DNA of 64,000 bases. Origin: Phlyctochytrium arcticum. Taxonomy: Eukaryota > Chytridiomycota > Chytridiomycetes > Chytridiales > Chytridiaceae. Under the pieces are notes generated by a model. It made no database searches. It had not been told where the DNA came from and worked only from the letters and a program-made list of their open reading frames with translations. A program made the position numbers and the translations under genes. The stretch is taken from contig JAHLKI010000001.1 of the NCBI GenBank assembly GCA_025602905.1, forward strand, positions 2,852,001 through 2,916,000. Reading direction: 5' to 3'. Below are positions 22,506 through 36,000 of this stretch, piece after piece. Numbering within the stretch: the stretch's first letter is position 1; the number at the start of each line of letters is the position of its first letter.

Positions 22506-23385
22506 TTATACATCAACAGTTGACCGTGATACATGATTGTAGACACTACTGCTGATATTCTCGGAAGTATCCAGCTCGTCGTCTCGTTCCAGGTCATCTT
22601 CCACTTCCAAGGGTTCCTCATTGATTCTGCTCCATCCGACGATCCCAGGGACAACCTCACCGACAACCGTGACATCTGCATCCCGGTCCTCGGCCGCGGT
22701 GGCCAAAGTGTCGGTATGTTGTGGAGAAAGGGGTGAATTTAAAGAAGAAGGAGGAAATCGGGCAGGGTCAAGTGACATTCGGCGAGTTGCGGCGGTGAGA
22801 ACGGCTAGTTTGTTTCCGCCCGTGATGTTGTCGGAAGGGTGTGAAGGCCTAGTCATTGACGAAGGACTGAGCAGCAGATTTGATTCTGGGTTATTGGAAG
22901 GGATGGTGACGGTTGCAAGAGAATTTTGTTGTTGAGGGAAGGAAGATGTGGGCGAAATTGGGCTTAGGCCGGCCACGCTCTGCCTTCGTGGCCCCGTAGA
23001 TACTGTCCCTGCCGATCCGTCCTCGATGACTTTTCCCGCAATACCACCGCCAAAGCTATCGTCCATGGTGGCATCAATGTCGCCGTGGTCGTTGTCAAAG
23101 CTGGGTAAGGATGCCGAGCTCGTGGCGTGATCCAAGACACACGGGACGGAGGAGAGTTCGGTGGGAGGATGGTATCCGTATGGAGCCTCACCGTAGGATG
23201 CCGACTCGGCAAAGGCATCTGTGAATCAATCAAGTCAGTGGGGTTCGCTATAGGTCCTGCAGACATGTCTAATAGTTACCCGAACTATTGTCGTATTCCG
23301 ACGGAAAGTCTGCCGAGGTGTAGTGGGCCGGCGAGGCCAGAATGATAGGAGCCGAGGGCGGAGCGTCGCTGTGATCCAGAGGCAT
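22506..23385 (-). CDS. Disordered Ser/Pro-rich protein, unknown
   Basis: Exons 23385-23280 and 23218-22506 (intron 61 nt, donor GTAACT, acceptor TTCACAG) give 272 aa. Begins MPLDHSDAPPSAPIILASPA. The whole chain is low-complexity and Ser/Pro/Asp-rich with no predicted membrane helix or known domain; a repeated [ST]-P pattern (LSPISPTSS, NSPLSPQHT) offers many proline-directed kinase sites, and the C-terminal third is acidic (EVEDDLERDDELDTSE). I do not recognise it. It lies head-to-tail with another disordered protein on the same strand, 276 bp away. Confidence 0.7.
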
Positions 23386-23661
23386 TTTCGTTCTACTTTC
23401 TTGTGGGTGTTGAAAGTTTCTGTTTTTGGGAAAAGTTGCTCGTCTCGAGAAAATCGCAGCAAAACAATGGACGTGACGTACTGGCTCGCGTGAGGTCTTC
23501 AATTTCAAGGATTGGTCATGTGGCACAGCCATGCTGGCTCGGGAATTCAAAGACTTTCAAAGGAGTTGGCAAATTGGCACAAGGAAAATGTCGCAGCAGA
23601 AAGTATTTACAGGAAAGGCAGAGTTACAGAGACGGAGAGATGCGGCAGAACCAGAATAGCA

Positions 23662-25117
23662 CTAATACGTTTCGCTATTGCTGCTGTGGACCAATTCATC
23701 GTTCTCGTTCGTTCTCGGCAATGGACTGTCATTGTGTCTCATGTGCATTCGAACTTCCATCCACTCCCATTGACTATCCTGATGGCCCATACGAGTAAAC
23801 TCGCCGTATGTCGTCGTGAGCGGATCAGGAGATGATGGAACTGGGTTGTCGTTTGCTAATGGATGTGTTGATACTGTGGCTACTTCAGTTCCAAAAGGTC
23901 GTCGGGGTTCACAACCGCTGTAGTCGATATATTGATCAAACAGGGTGTCTTCTTTAGTACTAGGAACAGCTTGGGGAATATCAGCCTCGGAAAAACTCAT
24001 CGAGGTGTCGACTTGGATGCTTTCGTCACCCGTGTCATCATTCTCTTCATTTGGCGGGAGCAATGCAGCAGCACTTGGCTTGCGGATCAGCGCGTGCCCA
24101 ACAGTATTCTTGCTTGCGGAATCAGTTTGATCCTCTGACCACGATTTTCGTACTTGAGGCAACAAGTTTTCAAAGATGTTGCGAATGGTTGGACTGTCCT
24201 CCAGCTCACGATCGTTTGGATCACCAGGAGATTTCTGATTCGGGAAAAGGATTCGATTCGCTGAATGCCGGCGAGGGGCAATAATGTGTAAACTCGACTG
24301 GCTGGTGGGTGGCGGCAGGCTTGGCGCTCCATCCGCCTCTTCCAGATCCAAACTTGAACTAAACAAACGAAGTCGAGGTTTGGGGGAAGGCGACGCAAGC
24401 AGGTCCTTCATTGCAGCACGCCGAGACGAATATTCTGACAAGGCATCAAGCGGGGAAAAAGGTGCAGGAGGGGAAATCAGCGGCGTCCGTTCGGTGGAAT
24501 TCGAGAGCGATTTGCGCCTTGGAATAATAATGTCTACATCAGTCGTTTGGCGGACCCTCGCAGTCTGCGATATGGGGCGTAATTCCTGTCTTGCAGTAGG
24601 ATGTAACTCTTGTTTTGCATGTTGGGTTCGAATTTTATGGGTAGAAGTAGAGACCGCGGCATTTGCTTGAAGCAACTTGGATTTATGCTGACGAACTGTG
24701 TCGAGAAGTGATTCTTCTCCGATTGGTATTATTGTGTTCCGAGCGTTGACTACCGGTTGCAGAATCGATTGGGGTTTTTGTGATTTTTGTCCTTCACGTT
24801 TCGGGTGTATAATTTCTTCGGGTCGACGACGATGCTTGCGTATTCCTGCTGGCGGTGCATCTGTCCCGAAGTTAAACAAATTAATTTACGGCCTTGTGGA
24901 TGATATAGTGATACATACGGGGTACATCGTTCTCATTTTGACTGCTGGTGTGTTGCAGATCGCCTCGTCGTCTCGCCAATGGTTTTGTATGTGGACTTTC
25001 TCCAGACCGCTCAGAGCCTTGATTTATTCCAGGTCGAAGTCGGGGTTTCTTGTATGTGACGAGCGCCCGTGGTCGCGATGGCTGCTGGCCCAGATTCGAT
25101 GGTGGCCGGTTCGACAT
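23662..25117 (-). CDS. Disordered basic/Ser-rich protein, unknown
   Basis: Exons 25117-24919 and 24860-23662 (intron 58 nt, donor GTATGT) give 465 aa. Starts MSNRPPSNLGQQPSRPRALV; N-terminal 150 residues are rich in R, P and Q (KHRRRPEEIIHPKR, likely nuclear-localisation-like). The middle has many S-P/T-P sites (ERTPLISPPAPFSPLD, LASPSPKPRLRLF). A short segment that may be ordered is SPTIRNIFENLLPQVRKSW near residue 280. The C-terminus contains QWEWMEVRMHMRH. No catalytic or known binding domain. The promoter is shared with the divergent F-box gene. Function not assigned. Confidence 0.72.
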
Positions 25118-25479
25118 GTTTTCATGAATGAAAAATAAAGCTCTTGATATATTTCTGCCGGCCACATCCAAGGTGATTTGTTTACTTGCGCCCGGCAGCG
25201 TGGGAAAAGTCGCCAAAGAGGCGTCTCATTCTATCCAAAAAGGGATAAAGGGATCACGTAAGCGGGGCTTTGAGGCGTCCGCATCAATGGAAGCGTACCC
25301 GCGCGATCGGCCGACTGTGAAATAGGGCTGCTAACTGGCACAAATCGAATCAATCAGCAGGGCCGTAAACAAAAAGCGTTTTGGAAACAGATGAACCTGT
25401 TAAGGTGCAAGGACATAGAGTTGAATCTTTGGCATATTTAGCAACGAGAAAACTATTAGGAGTCTGCCAAACGAGAGAA
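25118..25479. other. Divergent promoter region
   Basis: 362 bp between the start of the disordered protein gene (-) and the F-box/LRR gene (+). No gene and no clear TATA element. Confidence 0.6.
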
Positions 25480-28105
25480 ATGGCTCTAATGACAGGCACC
25501 TGTATTGGGGAAGATACAGGCCACGACGACGAGCAAAATACCCAAACCAGTAGTAGTACTCCAGTCATAAATCCATCTCGACGCACCAGCAACGACAGTA
25601 GTGACCAACGACTCGACAGCCCGTCTCCTCGCTCCTCGCCCATAGCCTCGCCCGTCGTGGCCCCCGATGCATCTTACCTCCGCACCGCTCTAACCACCGT
25701 CCGCATCATCTCTCTCCTCCATTGTCCCAGCAATTTCAATGACTCTGGCATTCATGCCCTTCCACTTGAACTCCTCATCCGGATCTTTTCCTTCTTGGAC
25801 GTACGCGCTCGATGTCGCGCGTGCCAAGTGTCCTGGTCATGGCAGCACGTCCTGTACTCTTCGCCCAAACTCTGGCAGCGGCTAGATCTCTCCAACCGTC
25901 TTTCTCTCGGCGGCGATAAAACTGTTGGAAAAGAGGGTGGTCGTGCCGAAAGTGTGCTCTTGACACTATTGCAAAGACCCGTAGGAGCTCGTCGGTTTAG
26001 CCGATTGACGCGGTTGGATATGAGTTGCACGGATGTGAACCCGCAAGTTTTTTCGAACCCCGTCGTCCAAAACGCTCTCCGCTCGTCACTCTCACATCTG
26101 ATCCTGAATGGATGTGCGCATATGGATTCGGGGAGTGTGTATCACTTGAAGGGGCTTACGGCGTTAAAAGCGCTCGAAATCTCACATTGTGAACAAGTGG
26201 ATGACGTGAGTTTATATAATTCTTGAAGGCAATGCGTCGAAACTGACAGTCTTTTCACACAAGACTGGACTGGAAGCCATTTCATTCTTTCTTCCACATT
26301 TGACCCATCTGAACCTCTCATACCTGTTTCGCGTCACGGAATCCGGCGTCAACCGCCTATTCCGCATGTCAAATCTCGTCTCTCTCAATTTAATGGGATG
26401 CTGTAAGAATGATCTCTTTCATACCTTTCAGTAGGTTGACCGACACACAATTTGTTTTTCTATTACAGACCGCATAAAGCAATACCCATGGGCCGTGTCC
26501 GATGGCTCTCAACGCTCTGTCCTTCCCATTAAAGAAATGATGCTGGGCGAAGACTCACGAATCCAAACTCGCGGGTTTTGGTTATTATGGTGCACATTCA
26601 ATTTCAACACCCAGCGTCTCGCTTCCTTATGTCCCTTCATGGAAACCTTGCGATTAAACATGGTGCTATTCGATTTACCATCAGACGGGTTGGCGGCACT
26701 AGTCAATGGGTTTCCCAGGCTCAAACATTTGAGTCTGGTGGTGGACCGCGCAGCCGTCACGGCATTATGTGGATTGGCGGACAAATTGGGAAACTTGGAG
26801 ACGCTAGAAGCTACCATCCATATTGGCGTAACGGCCGATTTGATCACGGCACTCGTCAAAGCTAAAGCGTTTGCCAAATTGCGAGCACTCAAATTTCATA
26901 GCAAACACACTACAGTCTTTACGGATCGGACGCTCAAGGCACTCATCACTGCTGCCCCAACCCTGGAATACCTGGAACTAAACGGCGATGAAATTACCGC
27001 GGACGGACTTGACCCCATTGCCACCCAACTCGGAAAAACATTACAGAGTCTCTTGGTCCATCATATCCGGATCAGCAATACCACTTTCAAGAACCTGTCC
27101 AAAAGTATGATGCAGGTCCGCGAATTGACCATGACGGATGTGCAACAACAGTCCTATAGTAATCGGCTCCGGTGTCTGGTTGATCATGCTTCGATATGTA
27201 ACAGGTTGAAGAAAATTGAGCTTTCGAGCGTTAGGGGGTTCACGGATCGAGGTTGGTATTCTTGAGGATTGGGCCAGCATTTTACGCAAGGGTTTTACTG
27301 ATGGCCTGCATAGATCTCGCGTCAATACCACAAACATGCCCTCAACTCCAGTGAGTCTTGAGTACTGTAGTGGGCGCTGACTTGAAGAGATGGACTAAAA
27401 CTGGCATTTTGCAACAGATGGATTGATTTCACTTTTTCGTTTACGTTTCCCAAGACAACTCGGGCCATAACCTTGCACTGCCCACAACTCCTCTACCTCC
27501 GACTCTGTCGCTCTGTACCGCCCAACTTATCCCTCCTCACACCTAGCGCCCGCCGTCAACAAACTACAACGACAAGCACCCGAGCTACTGCTCCGCCAAC
27601 AGTTCGAAGAGGTCGAAATAGCAGTTCTGCATCCTCCGAAACCCGCTACACGGAGCGTGGACATGGAACCTATGGACACACATCTCATAAACGCAAACGA
27701 AAGGACAGCCGGTGTAAACGACTGATTCGCAGCCCGATTTCAGGTTTCCAGGCCTCATCGCCTGAATGCCGCGCACTCTCCTTCCTGGCCAAGAAGGGGG
27801 GTCGCCGATTACGGGTCATGGACTTGACAGGCAATATCGGATTGACCGATTTCACACTTCCCGCGTTTCGAGATTTACCGTTTCTGCATACGGTGTTTGT
27901 CGATTCGTGCGATGGGATTACGCAGGCCGGTGTGGTCCGTTTTGCGGAGGAAAAGTGGAAGCAGCTCAAACGCATCAATGTGCGGAACTGCCGGAATTGT
28001 AAAGCAGGTATACTGGGCGAGCATTTTGCGAATCGGGGGTTGGAGGTGGATGTTGTGGTGGATGGGGGACGGGCTGTTGGTCGACGATGGGGAGAGGAAA
28101 GTTGA
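25480..28105 (+). CDS. F-box/leucine-rich-repeat protein
   Basis: Five exons (25480-26205, 26264-26402, 26469-27251, 27314-27350, 27418-28105) give 790 aa. F-box proteins bind Skp1 and act as substrate receptors of SCF ubiquitin ligases; LRRs bind the substrate. The F-box is at about residues 93-140 (LPLELLIRIFSFLDVRARCR, SPKLWQRLDLS). LRRs follow from about residue 165 to the end with AMN1-like repeats (LTRLDMSCTDV, LKALEISHCEQVDD, LTHLNLSYLFRVTESGVNR, LVSLNLMGCYRIKQ). A basic insert near residue 620 (SHKRKRKDSRCKR) could direct the protein to the nucleus. Exon 4 is only 37 nt and exon 3 ends at a GTTGGT donor; both are needed to keep the LRR frame. The initiator is the first in-frame ATG. 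Confidence 0.88.
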
Positions 28106-28836
28106 CGCAGAAAAGTGATAGGTTCTGTAGCAGTCGTAGAATGTAGAGCAGTTTTACATTTTTGCCTTCATTTACTTTGGGTGCGGTTCGCAAACTTTTG
28201 GTTTTATCTTCATGTGCTTTCCGGTCCATCAAAGGAATCCGATAATGCAGCAGCTACCATCGGGTCCAAACGAGGGATATACCCGCTTTCCCTGCAGATA
28301 CTTTCAGGAATGGACGATCACATTACAAGAATTTAGCGTTCGGAAATGATGGCAGAGACGACATACAATGCCCCACCGAGATGGAACACTGCGTCAGGCC
28401 ACAAAGTGAGTGAACGAGCTTTGTCTTCCCAGTTTAGAGTGACGACGGCCTCACTAAAGTACGTACGAAGACGCAGAAGTCGCCGGTAAAAAGGCTGGGG
28501 GAGAAAATCGACTTGGATGCGGCTTTCGGAGTTCAAGTCTAGATTGGCGTTTTCTGTTGGATCTGGAAAACGGCAAGCTAGAGGTGAGAGTGAGAGAATC
28601 CCTGATGGCGATATTGTAAATTTCAAGCTTGAGTGGGATTCCGACCTTGCAACTTTTATATGGCAAAAATTGTTGCCATGGAGATGTCAAGCTGATTCGC
28701 GCTAGGATCCAATAAATTGCAGCCGGCTGCAATGCGGGTATGTGTCATGCACCAGGGGCAAACTCCGGGCCTGCCGAGCCTTGCCTTGGGAAAGGTCGCA
28801 ATTTGTGAAGGCATTTTGCGCTGTCACATTCTCCTA
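28106..28836. other. Intergenic region with an unsupported minus-strand frame
   Basis: 731 bp between two plus-strand genes. A 97-codon minus-strand frame (28626-28333) reads like real protein near its end (FLPQPFYRRLLRLRTYF, LNWEDK), but it has no ATG and no clean upstream exon, and the space to the RING-CH gene is too small for a large gene. A TATAAAAG lies upstream of it on the minus strand near 28670. It may be a small or broken gene; I cannot name it. Confidence 0.35.
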
Positions 28837-29876
28837 ATGGCCTGGACAGCCTTCCGGCAGACTCCTCTGGAAGAACAACGGCCCTTGCTTTCTGAACCCC
28901 CATCCGCCTCGTATGGCTCTTTGGTAGAGAAAGGCCGCTGCTGGGCGTGCTGGGAAGGTATTAGCCCCTCTGACATGCTTTCCATTTGAAACAGTACTCA
29001 CCTCTTTTAACAGTCACCGAGACTCTTCAGGACCCCCTCATCCGAGTTTGCCATGGCTGTCTCGACAAGGACTTGCAGTATATCCACCAAGAGTGCATTA
29101 ATCGCTATGTGTCTACTTTGAACGTCCCAGCACTGCGCTCCAGTCCACCACCAAGTTTACGTCCTACAGTCCCATTTTCCACCGAGAATTTCAATGTGGA
29201 CATCTTTCAATTTTTGGAAGAGAGCGGTCGCATCGCGTCCAGACGCGTTACGCCCTCATTAGAACCTCTGAGCACTTCACCCACAACTACCCCTCATGCC
29301 AGCAATATCCCATCCCCCACGAGTCCTACCTCTCCGCAGCTCCCTTCACCAACTCATTCGCAAGGAACTGGCTCAAATGCGTCTGGGGAATTGCATTCAC
29401 CATTAGAACCAACCGGCCTATCGGCCACCGACGGCACGATAATATTTGACAGATTCCGATGTAGCCGCTGCTGCGACCCATATACTGTCAAACTGATACC
29501 ACTACATCCCCTACGCGTCCTCTTTCACGACAGGTTTCTATTCTCAGCCATTCTCCTCATGACAGCCTGTGTCTTGCTGCTAACGGCTTGCTGCGCCGGT
29601 CTCTTGGCAGATGAAGCCTCAAATATAGCAGATGGTGGAGACGGTTCCCGAATTACCTTGTGGTTTGTGTCTATTCGGATGATATACTTTGCCATTGGAA
29701 TGGTCATATTTTGCCATTCCATCTACATTTTTACGTGGAAAATGGTGTGGGAAGCTTGTGAAGGCCAATCCCTCAAACATGTCTATCCCTATGGTGAAGG
29801 GCCACGTAATCCCAAGGACCACTTCTTATCCTCATCCGGATCAATAGACGAATGTGATGAGGCCAACATTGTGTAA
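28837..29876 (+). CDS. RING-CH (MARCH-type) membrane E3 ubiquitin ligase
   Basis: Exons 28837-28957 and 29014-29876 (intron 56 nt) give 327 aa. RING-CH proteins transfer ubiquitin to membrane-protein substrates. The metal ligands are CWAC (about residue 36), CHGC and IHQEC, then RCSRC after an insert of about 120 Ser/Pro/Thr-rich residues between the sixth and seventh ligands; normally this gap is short. Two hydrophobic helices follow (FLFSAILLMTACVLLLTACC and IYFAIGMVIFCHSIYIFTW) with a cytosolic tail. The CWAC pair is split from the rest by the intron, in phase. The start chosen is MAWTAFRQTP; an ATG at 28735 in the same frame would add 34 residues. Confidence 0.82.
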
Positions 29877-30056
29877 ATATAATATCTCCCCTTCCCTTAA
29901 TATCTCTTCATCCATCTGTTATGTTTTTTTCTATATACAAATTTGTACAAGTGCCCCATCATGATATGTGAAATTTCTAATGTGTCTTTCCGCCCGTCTC
30001 CAAACGATACGGTCTAGCTTCATCCCATCGCGCATTCCTGATCAAACTCATGCTGT

Positions 30057-33000
30057 CTATCTTCGAGTTGTCCGTTCCAAGAACACCTTCTTCTCCACCG
30101 GCTGCATGAATTGCGCAGCTTCTTGGCGTCTAACCATTTCTGCAGACGGTTGCTCATCCCGGTTGCGACCTTGGTCCAGCGCCATGGATACACGGTTCAT
30201 GTACCACTTTTTTATTGGCGGGGGCAGTTCTCGCGGGATTGCAGGAGGGCGCACAGTGAAAGCGTCCACGCCCGGCTCAACAATGTCAGGCTACGAAAGA
30301 ACGTGAGATTAAGTACAAACGATTGCGGATATATGCAAAATACATACCTCTAAACGCGGTATTATTCCCAATTCCTGACTGGGCAGTAGTGTGTCGATTC
30401 GAATCACGGGTAGCAGAATCTTCCAAATGTCCGTGTCCCCGCTATACTTCAAATTCTCTTGTTGCTGGAAGTCTATCATGGCCTCTATACTCGTATCTGA
30501 CCTCACAAACGCAGCCAAACTTTGCGTCAGGGCTTCCATGGCTCCGACGACTTTGGTGGAGACCTTTATGGGTATTGATTTGGGTGCGGCAAGTGTGCGA
30601 GTGCGCAGCGTGAGGTCAAATCGGTCATCGCCGGCTTTGATGCCCTTTACCACCACGGTAAAGTTCTGACGCGTCTTGGGTCGGATCTGGACATTCAGGG
30701 GTGTTATCTTGTACGAGATTTTCCCACCGTCGCCATAGCGGTCAACTTCACCAACAAGCTCAATGCCGTTCTCATCCGCCACGCCCAGTTCAATGACAGT
30801 ATCGCCCATATTCTCGACTTCGAAATGCTTCCGGACCCGTGCATTCTCAGGGACCTTGGGAAAGTTGATACGGATCGCATTTCCATCTCCGGCACGACCT
30901 TCCGTCACGTCTAAATCTTCTTCTCCGCCTTGAACCGCCGAGAATCCAAATTCTCCCACGGCTCCCTCGAGTTCAATAGTTTCCAGAATCTTCTCTCGTC
31001 CCGTGAGTGGCCTTGTTCGTGGCGTTTGCACACGTAACGCCTGAGCCTGAAAATTGCCGGCGTCCTCCAAAGCCTGTAACTCTGCTTCGTCGACAGCCAG
31101 CCGGGCTTGGAATGCCTCTTCAGCAATCCGTTCAGCTTCCACCTCCTGAATGTCATCCAAGTTCACAAATGCAATACGCCCGCGGTGCGGCACCTCTGCG
31201 CTTTGTGGGTTGAAGTACACCTTTACTTTTCGAGATTCTCCAGGCTCCAATGTCATTTCACTGATATCGGTCGTGAAGGCGTCACTGCTGGTACGTGCGC
31301 CCACGCGCATAGGCAGCGCAGTAGGATTTCGAATTTCAATTTCCCGAAATTCCGGGTTTCCGATGCCGACAACCCCAAAGTCCTCCTTCTTTTTATCTAG
31401 AGTAACGGCGGGTTGAACTCCAGTCCCAGACAATTCTACTGGGAAGTTTCCTTCTTCGGTCTCAAGGTAGCCAACCGCTCCGTAATCAACAGGCAGGAGC
31501 GGGGTGAATTTGATCATCAGATTCACCTCTTGCCGAGGCGCAGCCAATCCCTATAAGAAATCCACATTAAAATCTTATTGACGACATGAGCACAACTCGT
31601 CATACCTCCATCGGCCCTTCAAGCTGGAAAATGTCTGCAAACTGCTCGTCAATCTTGAATTTCCACTTGACAGGTCTCCGAACCGGATTGCGGAATGAAA
31701 ATGCAAGCCCTTTGGGTTTGAGGCTGTGAACCGGTCCAAAACGCAATGGCTCGGGAGGTGTGAGTGGAACAGGTTCCTACAAGTTTCGAAACTGTCGTTA
31801 GTCTTTGCAAATGCATAAGCATTTTTGATCTTTTGCATACATCTATTAATGTTCCAGTCCCAGACAAGTTGACTTCCTGGATCGCTTCTATTTCCGGAGT
31901 GATGGTCAAATTTCCATTAAATGTCTCGCTTTGTGGCACATTCTCGTCATCTGGCAGATCCATAGGCTTGAATTCGCAAGTGAATTCCTTTAGTCCATTG
32001 GGACTGATCGAGCCCTCAGTTGGCTCTATGGCGAATTGCGCTTCCGAGGACGCGGCAGTAAAATTGATCATGAAGGCGTTGGGATTGTGTACGAGGAAGG
32101 AAATGGTTGACCCAATGTCCATGCGGACCTCTCCAAAATCGATTTTCTTCAAGCGGTCGCTGTCTAAAAATCGTCCGCCCTCTCGCATTTTTGAACCCGA
32201 GAGAAGGGTAGAGAGCTGCCGAACCACCCAACGGTAGGCGAATGGCAAAGAATAGGATGCTCCACCCAGAACATGGAGCTGGAGTTGAGCAGATTGCAAA
32301 CCTTCTCGAGCCATCTGAGTGACTTGCTCAGCGTCCACAACCGCGTCGGCACGAAGAGGCAGAGGCGCGTTCACTTCAATGACAAAGAACTCGGAGTTTC
32401 TATGAAATTGAGAATTTAATCGGACAATCTTTGTGCCAGTGACAACATTGTGTATCATACCTCTCTTCCGGTTTGCGGTTTTTGGTCAAATCGATTGTTT
32501 CCGGGTTGATGGTGATATCCGTGGCAGGAGCAGGTTCTGGAGTCTCGCTAGTCGGTTCTGATCGGAGGCACTTGGCTTTGACTTGAATGTCATAGGGACA
32601 GTCGTTGAATATCTGCAACCTTTTACTTTCCACGTCGCCTATGCCTATGCTGCCAATGTCTACAGTTTCTGGAAGACTTGCAGCATGAATACGGTACTCG
32701 GCCCCCTGACCGCGGATTTTGAGTAGCTTGACCTCTAGCTGCGTTTTGATTTTGATTTCCGTCGAGTATTCCGTGTGTTGATCCGGATTGAAATACACGG
32801 TCAGCGGTAGTTCTTGATCTGGTTCTACTTTGCCTTCCAGATCCGCGTTTGGTCCGAAATTGATAATGTGGTCCCAATCCCAATCGGGTAAAATTTGGTA
32901 GTTGACAATAGCTGAGCCCTCATTTCGAAGAATGACGGTGGATTTTCTCTGAACGCCAACTCCGCAGTCTTTGAAATCAAACTCTTCTGGTACAATGACT

Positions 33001-36000
33001 AGCTTCGGTTTGCCGCCTGCCCCTGAGAGTTTGAGCGATGACACTTCTGTCCATCGATTAGACTGTTCGTCCGAACACTTTTCAATCACAAGCCGGGCTT
33101 CCTGCCAATCGTCATCTTCATCCAGAGACTGGAATACAGCGTCAAACTGTAACGTTTCATTAGCCATCAATATTCCTTCGGTAGGCCCCTTAATTTTCCA
33201 AGACGTAGCCAATTGAGCCCATGTTTTTGCCGGATCACCTGCAGCAGCAGCCGCCGCGGCCTTCGTTTTCTTTTTGCTGCGCTTCGCCTTCTTGGGAGTA
33301 TCGGTCCGTTCGGCTTCGGATTCGTCAATGTCTGGAATAGGCTCTACACGCACGCGATACTTGATCTTGCTCGCACCAAAATTCGTCAAGGCTCGACTAA
33401 CGGCAGCTGTATCCCCGAACATAATTCTGCCAACAGAAATATCGGACTCATCGTCCATTCCCAATTGCTCTTCATACGCCCTCAGCCGGAACGGAATTTC
33501 GTTGACCACAGGACCTTTGCCCAAATCAGTGGTAATGATCACTTTTCCCTCAATCACAGCAGCCTTTTGAGGGGCAACAGTTAAATCAATGGTGATGTTT
33601 TGATTAGCTTTCAACATTTCTCCTTCTTTCCAGTTGGATACTTTCACACCCACTATCGCAGCCAATTCTGGAGGGTAAAGCTTAACGTCTAATGGAATGT
33701 CGAGGTCTCCGGTGTTGGCAACTTTCAGAGTTTTGTTTTGAATTTCTAGGATGGGCATGTTGGCCAGTTTCAGGTCACCCTCAAATTTCCATTCAGTCAC
33801 TCCAGTGACAGCCCTCAAGGGCACCACCATAACATTGTTCTCTGGCAAACGCAGCTGAATGCCATCCTTGATGGTCTCGCTTCGGGATGGCCAAAAGATA
33901 ACTTTGACGGTGACCTCTTTACCAGGAGCTACTCGCACTTGGCCCGAAGAATCCTTCTGTACTTCGAAACGGAAGCACTCATTGGTATGATTAAGATCTA
34001 GTGTAGCTTCGACGTTTCCAACGTTGGTTAGCTTGAACGTCTTTTCATATGAAACGCCCACTACCGCCGTTCCCCAGTCAAGTCCAGCAAAATGCTGGTC
34101 CTTTTCATCTACGAATACCGGCTTAATTCGCCAGCCTCCTCCAATGCCTTTGCATTCCACAGGCAGAGGCTCCTTACTCCACAAAATTCTGAACTTCTGT
34201 TTGAAGTTGCCTTCCTGTGGCGCCGTAAATGTGACTTGAATGGCAACACTGTCACCAGGTTCTACCTCTCCTTTATAGGAGCTCAAAACAAAAGGAAGGG
34301 CAGATGCATTGTCAGCTCCTTGATCAGCAGCTCCAGTGGCAAGTACCGCCTCTATGCGATATATGTCGGTATACGATCCCACATTCTCGATATGGAACGT
34401 TCGAACTGCAGACTTTTGTCTACTGATCAGACCAAAGTCAAGCAATTGTGGAGCCACCGTAAGGTTGGGAGTGCCAACCTTTGCGGTTGCCGTAAATGTG
34501 AGAACGACCTCACCACCGGAAATAAGATCATAGGCTTGTTGGTACAGGCCAGGGACAGTCGCAGAGAAGGTCGCAGATATATTGACTGACTCACGAGGAT
34601 CAATTGTTCCAGAAGGTGGATCGAGGAGGAATAGATCTTGCTCGGCTTTTGCGGGATCAACCCCTGCTGGGCAAATAGACTCGTCCGCCTTCTTTTGAAT
34701 CTGAAAATCGAAGGACAAATTGCCGAGATTGGGAAGATTGAACAACAAAATTGATGAACTACGCTCGCCAGCTTTGAGCAGTCCTAAGTTGAAATCATTC
34801 GCGCCCGCTTCCTTATCGGTGGGAACCTCTCCAAAGGCCTCCATGACATGCGTTGATTGCTGTAGCCGCCTCAGTGCCGTTGTGAGGAAGTCCCGGTTTT
34901 CAAGCCACGGACTGGCCAACTGTTCCCTCACCGCCTTAATCACACCACGGGTACTTTCCAGAACGCGGGCATTCACTGCGTTCAGAAGGGTACTCTGTAC
35001 ATTAGGATCAATTGCGCTATTTACATCGGAGATCATGTCTTGCGTCGTTTGAATTAAATCCTCGATTGGCTGATGCAAGCGTTCTATATCGGCAACACTT
35101 GAAAATCGCAGAGCGGCAGATCCTTCACGCGTGCCTATACGAGAGGATGACCGCGCTGTCCCGGCGCGTGAGTAAAGATACTCATCCGGTTCGTCTCCTT
35201 CGTCGATTCCCCCAGACGACAGCATATTGCGAATAAGAGCCTCACGAGCTTGCGCTCGGCGGTTTCTCGGTGCTCCCGGCTGATACCGCCCCAGTCCAAT
35301 AGGGGCTGGGGCCCTTCGAGCGGGTACATTAGGCGATGGTACATCCCTTATATTTGCCATTGGAGACATGGACGCATCTCGGAGTCCTATAGCTAAATCA
35401 AGCTCATCTTCAAGCTGCGTAAGCTCATCCATATACCTTACGGCGCTAGATGTGCTGATGTTCTGCGCTGAGCGAGCAGAGCGATGCTGCGAGGACGGAC
35501 GTCCGCCGTCATCATTGTCTACATCGTGCAGACTTTTTCGAGGTGTTCCCCGACGGGACCGCTCTCGAATATCGGATCCATCCATGATTCGCATACCGCG
35601 AGCTCGAAGTTCCTCCATGGTCGCCGGTGCCGCACTTCGTTCAAGCATAGGTGGTGCAGTCATTTGTCGGCTGATCGGCCGACCTGCAGAGGGAGGACGG
35701 TCGCCTGTTGGCGGTCTGGGGGCGAGATTCAACTCACCACGAGTATCCAGCTCTGCGGCACGAAGACCGGCCAAAACCTCCTGCAGGTTGTCCATGTGCG
35801 ATTGCATGGTCTGACGTGCAGCCTCGACAGAACTTGGCAAATGGTCTGACGCTGGTGTTCTACCACGCGAGGCGGGTGTTACAGTTGACATCTCTGCTGT
35901 CTGCGGTTTGCGTTGCTCTTCAGTTATCCCAAGGGTAGGAGGTGCCAGCTTGATAATAGCTTTTCCTCCGGTAGCGGTCAGGCGTCCACGATACTGCTCA

